Shown: in pieces, positions 15,361-16,410 of the stretch | How positions within the stretch are numbered: position 1 is the first letter of the stretch | Layout: every line of letters starts with the position of its first letter | Assembly: GCA_902556425.1 (NCBI GenBank) | Contig: CACDWG010000025.1 | Coordinates: 1-16,410, forward strand | Reading direction: 5' to 3' | DNA: 16,410 nucleotides | Origin: UBA4421 sp002704225 | GTDB lineage: Bacteria; Pseudomonadota; Gammaproteobacteria; Pseudomonadales; Azotimanducaceae | Notes under the pieces: model-generated | Seen by the model: the letters and a program-made list of their open reading frames with translations, nothing else | The model's database searches: none | Told to the model about the DNA's origin: nothing | Made by a program: the position numbers and the translations under genes

Positions 15361-16410
15361 CTAACTTCGTAACAAACGACCGGGTACCGCCCCGCTATGT
15401 TCGTTATTCGTCAGCAAGATCTCTCCATTCACTACGGTATTGAGAATACCGTCCGCCGTCTGCTTCAGACGCTTTGCACCTGCGGGCAAATCGTGCACGA
15501 CATCGGGCATACGCGCGCCAATGGTGTCTGCGTCAAACACCACAAAATCCGCTGCCATACCTTCGCGTATCAAACCGCGGTCGTGGAGTCCCCACATGGT
15601 TGCTGTGTTGTAGGTGATTTGCTTCACCGCCTCTTCCAGCGTCATGGCCTGTTTTTCTCGCACCCAGTAGCTCAACAAATGCGTCTGCAGGGACGAATCC
15701 ATAATCTGCGACACATGGGCCCCAGAATCCGAGAAGGTAATTACCGAACGCGGATGCTTCATCATATCCAACACTTGGGATTGATCTTCGTTGGCAATCG
15801 GCTGACGGAAGAACATTTTCAGATCACGCTCCAGCGCCATGTCGATCATCAGTTCCACCGGATGCACGCCCTTGGCGCGTGCCAGCTCTGCCATGGATGG
15901 CTTGTCGTAAACCATGTCATCCATCGGATAGATGTAATCCCACTCCGGCGGCCGCGCCTCGGCACCCACCACTCGCGGCCCGGTATATTCTCGGCTGGCC
16001 ACCTCAATCAGCTTGGCCTTGATTTCAGGATTACGCATTTTGGCGGCCTGTTCCGCCAGCGGTAACTGGCGAAAATCTGACCAGTATTCCCAAGTATCGA
16101 ACGGTGTATTGCTTTCGAAAGACAACAGACTCGACAGTGCGCGACTGTGCACCTGAGCGAACATCCGTCCGCCTGCCGCCGCCGTTTCATCCAGCAAATC
16201 AAAGTAAGGACGCCACAAATCCGGCGCGGCGCGTACGCTGAACATGCCCCACGTTTGGGGCACACCGGATTCTACGGCTAAATCTCTCAGTCGCCCGTGA
16301 TACTCGGCAATGCGGGCCGGATCGCGGCCCGGTGCCTCGCCCGCGATTTCAAACAACCCCTTACCGGTTTCGCCTACTGCGTTCACGATGGCACGCACCT
16401 CGTCCCACTC
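15361..16410 (-). CDS. N-acyl-D-amino-acid deacylase / D-aminoacylase family amidohydrolase, C-terminal part
   Basis: The frame is open to the window edge (the last codons read EWDEVRAIV), so the start and N-terminal part lie outside; 349 codons plus a TAG stop are visible. The sequence fits the amidohydrolase 3 / D-aminoacylase family of metal-dependent TIM-barrel hydrolases, usually 550-580 residues. These remove acyl groups from N-acyl-D-amino acids or act on related amides. The catalytic aspartate is in FSDSGAHVSQ (Asp codon at 15729-15727). The C-terminal composite beta-sandwich is shown by GLIREGMAADFVVFDADTI and TVVNGEILLT. The N-terminal HxH metal site is not in the window. The tRNA-Arg gene lies 93 bases downstream. 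Many members are annotated only by family, so the substrate is uncertain. Confidence 0.87.
   Translation of the reverse strand, partial: EWDEVRAIVNAVGETGKGLFEIAGEAPGRDPARIAEYHGRLRDLAVESGVPQTWGMFSVRAAPDLWRPYFDLLDETAAAGGRMFAQVHSRALSSLLSFESNTPFDTWEYWSDFRQLPLAEQAAKMRNPEIKAKLIEVASREYTGPRVVGAEARPPEWDYIYPMDDMVYDKPSMAELARAKGVHPVELMIDMALERDLKMFFRQPIANEDQSQVLDMMKHPRSVITFSDSGAHVSQIMDSSLQTHLLSYWVREKQAMTLEEAVKQITYNTATMWGLHDRGLIREGMAADFVVFDADTIGARMPDVVHDLPAGAKRLKQTADGILNTVVNGEILLTNNEHSGAVPGRLLRS

Noticed and set aside
1..16410. CRISPR array, insertion sequence, integrase or prophage signs, including at the tRNA gene
   Set aside because: No direct-repeat arrays, transposase or integrase motifs, or duplicated tRNA 3' end were seen anywhere in the window.

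Overview
The window is a gene-dense, roughly 55% GC piece of chromosome from a proteobacterium. It is most likely a gammaproteobacterium, and a marine, organic-acid-degrading lineage is a guess from gene content. Supporting this are a DinG helicase of the enterobacterial type, a RibBX-type riboflavin enzyme, an E. coli-like LexA box, a tRNA-Arg that encodes its CCA end, and several PQQ or molybdenum dehydrogenases. No mobile element, CRISPR array or phage gene was seen, and no gap between genes exceeds about 210 bases.

Layout. 1-552 (+) is the C-terminal end of an M16 (pitrilysin/insulinase) peptidase, whose stop overlaps the stop of the convergent dinG gene (549-2615, -). A secreted PQQ-type sugar dehydrogenase (2764-3936, +) diverges from dinG and converges on a four-gene minus-strand operon. 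In transcription order the operon is: zinc alcohol dehydrogenase (10048-8966), fumarylacetoacetate-hydrolase-family protein (8939-8076), form II CoxL/xanthine-dehydrogenase molybdenum subunit (8030-5730) and thiamine-pyrophosphate (TPP) enzyme (5622-3970). A PdxA-like dehydrogenase (11249-10209, -) lies just upstream in the same direction, separated by an AT-rich hairpin. A small zinc-ribbon protein (11459-11695, +) diverges from pdxA and has a near-consensus LexA (SOS) operator in its promoter. It converges on ribBX (12820-11711, -). Behind ribBX are a Gcd-like PQQ lipoprotein dehydrogenase (14986-12920, -), a tRNA-Arg(UCG) gene (15267-15191, -) and the C-terminal part of an N-acyl-D-amino-acid deacylase/amidohydrolase (16410-15361, -) that runs off the window.

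How the genes fit together. The ADH, FAA, CoxL and TPP genes, perhaps with the PdxA homologue, look like a catabolic unit. Plausibly an alcohol or aldehyde is oxidised, a ring or carbonyl carbon is hydroxylated by the molybdenum enzyme, a C-C bond is cleaved or formed on TPP, and a diketo acid or acylpyruvate is hydrolysed. The substrate cannot be read from sequence. The molybdenum subunit has no iron-sulfur or FAD partner gene here. The two quinoproteins are exported and would oxidise sugars or cyclic alcohols in the periplasm. The two points most worth following up are the SOS box in front of an uncharacterised zinc-ribbon gene and the unusual orphan-CoxL/TPP operon.
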